From: an uncultured bacterium
GTDB lineage: Bacteria > Pseudomonadota > Gammaproteobacteria > Burkholderiales > Burkholderiaceae_D
DNA length: 7,930 bases
Direction of reading: 5' to 3'
Assembly: GCA_903872555.1 (NCBI GenBank)
Contig: CAIQLE010000121.1
Span: forward strand, 1-7,930
A program made the position numbers and the translations under genes. The notes beneath the pieces are model-generated. The model was given only the letters and a program-made list of their open reading frames with translations, was not told where the DNA came from and searched no databases. Positions 6,216 to 7,930 of the stretch are shown here, one piece after another; the first letter of the stretch is position 1, and each line of letters opens with the position of its first letter.

Positions 6216-6428
6216 GCCACTTTTCTTGAAATCAATCTTGCCTGTTGTCAGAAGCGCGCAACACATCCTGTCATAAAGAAACTGTAGGAACCAAAGCCTA
6301 CAAGTCCAACGCAAGGATTATCAAAAAAGTATCGGGTTCCGCTACGGTAATGCTTCTGCCGTCGCGAATGTTTTTTGTGTCGGCAGCATTCCTGCTATTC
6401 GATCGACACCATCCTAAGCGAACTGACC

Positions 6429-7313
6429 ATGCAGAATATCTCAAGCACCTCCCAAGAAACCAGCAGCGAAGCTGCCCGTGACGCAGTCCATGTACCTACC
6501 GATGACTCTGTAGAGCCGCCCAGTCGTCCACTCACCATTGCTGAAGAAATCGATGCACTGACTGATCCCAGCTTCATGACCTCACTGGCAAGAGGTCTTG
6601 CGGTTGTCAAAGCATTCAGCGACCAGCGCCGCGCCATGACGATAGCCCAGCTCAGTCACAAAACTGGCATACCGCGCGCGGCTGTACGTCGCTGCCTGTA
6701 TACACTCAAGCAATTGGGTTATGCCGACGCCGAAGCAAATAATTTTTATCTTAAACCCAAGATTCTTTCACTGGGCTATTCCTATCTGTCCTCTACGCCC
6801 CTCACCATCTCTGCTCAGCCGTGCCTGAATCAGCTCAGTCAGTTGCTGAATGAATCCTGCTCGCTGGCGGTGATGGAAGATAAAGACGTCTTGTATGTAT
6901 CGCGCTCTCAGACATCACGCGTACTGTCAGTCGCTATCAATGCAGGCAGCCGTCTCCCGGCTTACTGCACCTCGCTAGGCCGGGTGTTGCTGTCTGCGAT
7001 GAGCGATGCCGAACTCGATCATTATTTTTCTAAAGTTAAACTGATCGCCTATACAGAACACACGGTGGTGAGTGAAGCAAGCTTGCGAGAAATTCTTCTC
7101 GATGTGAAGCAAAAAGGCTATGCCATCGTCGAAGAAGAGCTGGAGATAGGTTTATGCTCGATTGCCGTTCCAGTGCGCGGCGCTTCGGGTACGACCGTGG
7201 CGGCGCTGAACGTAGGGGCTCAGGCCATGCGAGTACCGCGTACTCAGCTTGAACTAAGCTTTCTTCCTGCATTGCTGAATGCCTCCGCTGAACTTTCTGT
7301 ACTCTTGCCTTAG
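6429..7313 (+). CDS. pcaR: IclR-family regulator of the pca genes
   Basis: Transcription factor of 294 residues, close to the 292 or so of Pseudomonas PcaR. A variable polar N-terminus (1-45) leads into DPSFMTSLARGLAVVKAF, then a winged helix-turn-helix at about 70-102 (MTIAQLSHKTGIPRAAVRRCLYTLKQLGY). The IclR effector-binding domain follows, with YLSSTPLTISAQP, RLPAYCTSLGRVLLSAM, EEELEIGLCSIAVPVR and AALNVGAQ. These blocks resemble PcaR/PcaU/PobR-type IclR proteins and most closely PcaR, which in P. putida responds to beta-ketoadipate and activates pca genes. I chose the ATG at 6429; a TTG at 6375 would only add an unrelated leader. The Shine-Dalgarno is weak (AAGCGA). Divergent from pcaI across two palindromes, it probably controls the operon and perhaps itself. 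PcaU is the main alternative name. Confidence 0.9.
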   Translation: MQNISSTSQETSSEAARDAVHVPTDDSVEPPSRPLTIAEEIDALTDPSFMTSLARGLAVVKAFSDQRRAMTIAQLSHKTGIPRAAVRRCLYTLKQLGYADAEANNFYLKPKILSLGYSYLSSTPLTISAQPCLNQLSQLLNESCSLAVMEDKDVLYVSRSQTSRVLSVAINAGSRLPAYCTSLGRVLLSAMSDAELDHYFSKVKLIAYTEHTVVSEASLREILLDVKQKGYAIVEEELEIGLCSIAVPVRGASGTTVAALNVGAQAMRVPRTQLELSFLPALLNASAELSVLLP

Positions 7314-7359
7314 CAAGCTACGCATAAGCATTGCAGAAGCAGCGTCATTGATTGATGAT

Positions 7360-7393
7360 CGTGGTCATCTAGGAATCTTACGGGATGACCACG
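7360..7393. terminator. Strong hairpin between convergent genes
   Basis: CGTGGTCATC (7360-7369) and GATGACCACG (7384-7393) form a perfect 10-bp stem with a 14-nt loop, 46 bp after the pcaR stop and 12 bp after the stop of the convergent AraC-family gene. Its position fits a shared bidirectional terminator or mRNA 3'-end stabiliser. No clear T-run follows on either strand, so it is not a textbook intrinsic terminator. Confidence 0.5.
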
Positions 7394-7405
7394 CAAAGTT
7401 CTCGT

Positions 7406-7930
7406 TTAAGATGACATCTGCATGGCATGCTGTCTGAATTCACGCGGAGACACTCCGCCAGAACGTTTGAAGAAGCGCGTGAAATAAGCCGGGTCAGAAA
7501 AACCCAGCAAGTCAGCAATATCCCGCACGCTCATCGCGGTATAGACCAGATTGCGTTTCGCTTCCAGCATTAATCGGGTATGTACCAGTTCCAGGGCCGA
7601 ACACCCGGCCAGCTGCCGACACAGGGCATTCAGGTGTGCTGCACTGATACCGAGCTGTTCAGCGTAATGCTCCAGTGGCAAATGCTTAGCAAAATCCTTA
7701 TCGATCAACACAGAAAATTGTGTCAGATAGTGGCGGCTGCGGCCGCCATGCTGCGTCTGACTGAGCGAGGTCTGCGGACGCAATAACCAGATTAGCAAAG
7801 TCAGCATCAGAGATTCAATCAGCGCCCCCCGGTGCGGCTGATTTGCGGTGTACTCGTCCTGCAGTGAATTGAGCAGGGATTCAAACTGTATGCGCTGCAC
7901 CATCTCGTCCAGCGCACAGACCATAGGCAC
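7406..7930 (-). CDS. AraC-family regulator, PobR/HpaA type, N-terminus beyond the window
   Basis: C-terminal 174 codons of an AraC/XylS transcription factor; the frame is open at the right edge, so the true start lies outside. The DNA-binding domain shows both helix-turn-helix units: YAEQLGISAAHLNALCRQLAG (visible residues about 89-109) and VRDIADLLGFSDPAYFTRFF (135-154), followed by the conserved VSPREFR. The linker FSVLIDKDFAKHLPLEHYAE and the VHTRLMLEAKRNLVYT segment resemble the AraC proteins that control 4-hydroxybenzoate (PobR) or 4-hydroxyphenylacetate (HpaA) hydroxylases. The N-terminal cupin-like sensor is mostly outside. Next to pca genes, a role in 4-hydroxybenzoate to protocatechuate conversion is the best guess, so I give no gene symbol. 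Convergent with pcaR. Confidence 0.85.
   Translation of the reverse strand: MPMVCALDEMVQRIQFESLLNSLQDEYTANQPHRGALIESLMLTLLIWLLRPQTSLSQTQHGGRSRHYLTQFSVLIDKDFAKHLPLEHYAEQLGISAAHLNALCRQLAGCSALELVHTRLMLEAKRNLVYTAMSVRDIADLLGFSDPAYFTRFFKRSGGVSPREFRQHAMQMSS

Larger units (their letters stand above)
6048..6428. promoter_or_regulatory. Divergent pcaI-pcaR control region
   Basis: This 381-bp gene-free stretch separates the divergent pca operon and pcaR and must hold the promoters of both. It is AT-richer than the coding flanks. Two GTTCG-N5-CGAAC inverted repeats, centred at 6116 and 6208, are its clearest signals. A possible -10 for the pca operon is TAAAAT on the minus strand (6129-6124, five of six consensus bases), overlapping the end of the first repeat, but no good -35 lies at standard distance. 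For pcaR on the plus strand, TTGTCA at 6245-6250 resembles a -35 but lacks a well-spaced -10. I see no gene or RNA in it. Confidence 0.75.

Noticed and set aside
6245..6277. sigma70 promoter for pcaR: TTGTCA (6245-6250) with CATAAA (6272-6277)
   Set aside because: The spacer is 21 bp, too long for a standard promoter, and the -10 match is poor. I could not place the pcaR promoter with confidence.
6048..6314. N-terminal extension of pcaI by 89 codons
   Set aside because: The extension is unlike PcaI, would cover both palindromic operators and the likely promoter, and a good Shine-Dalgarno plus TTG sits at the family start.
6375..6428. Longer pcaR starting at a TTG at 6375
   Set aside because: There is no ribosome binding site before it, the added residues match nothing in PcaR, and the ATG at 6429 gives the family length.
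1..7930. A previously undescribed multi-gene system, mobile element or CRISPR array
   Set aside because: Every sizeable coding region is a recognisable pca or regulator gene, intergenic gaps are short, and I see no transposase, integrase, spaced direct-repeat array, tRNA or rRNA.

Overview
The window carries a protocatechuate-branch beta-ketoadipate (pca) cluster from a proteobacterium of moderate GC content. Gene content, a PcaR very like the Pseudomonas protein, and the fully clustered order suggest a betaproteobacterium (Burkholderiales, perhaps Oxalobacteraceae-like). That placement is inferred from protein resemblance only and is not firm.

Layout. Positions 4-6047 hold seven genes on the minus strand, transcribed right to left: pcaI, pcaJ, pcaF, pcaH, pcaG, pcaB, pcaD. 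A 381-bp divergent control region (6048-6428) separates pcaI from pcaR, an IclR-family regulator on the plus strand (6429-7313). A short convergent gap with a strong inverted repeat (7360-7393) follows. The C-terminal part of an AraC-family regulator of PobR/HpaA type (minus strand) then runs off the right edge.

How the genes work together. PcaHG opens protocatechuate to 3-carboxy-cis,cis-muconate, and PcaB cyclises it to 4-carboxymuconolactone. PcaC, not in this window, would decarboxylate that to the enol-lactone. PcaD hydrolyses the enol-lactone to 3-oxoadipate, PcaIJ charges it with CoA from succinyl-CoA, and PcaF cleaves it to succinyl-CoA and acetyl-CoA. PcaR probably responds to 3-oxoadipate and acts at two GTTCG-N5-CGAAC inverted repeats in the divergent region. 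The PobR-like gene hints that 4-hydroxybenzoate hydroxylase (pobA) lies just beyond the right edge.

Points of interest. The pcaD reading frame stops just before the expected catalytic Asp and His, so it is either frameshifted or truncated at the left edge. The paired palindromic operators are 92 bp apart. A terminator-like hairpin and a second long hairpin sit between pcaF and pcaH, another hairpin plus T-run precedes pcaD, and pcaI appears to start with TTG. I found no mobile element, CRISPR array, RNA gene or unknown multi-gene system. The window is catabolic-operon territory, and its less ordinary content is regulatory.
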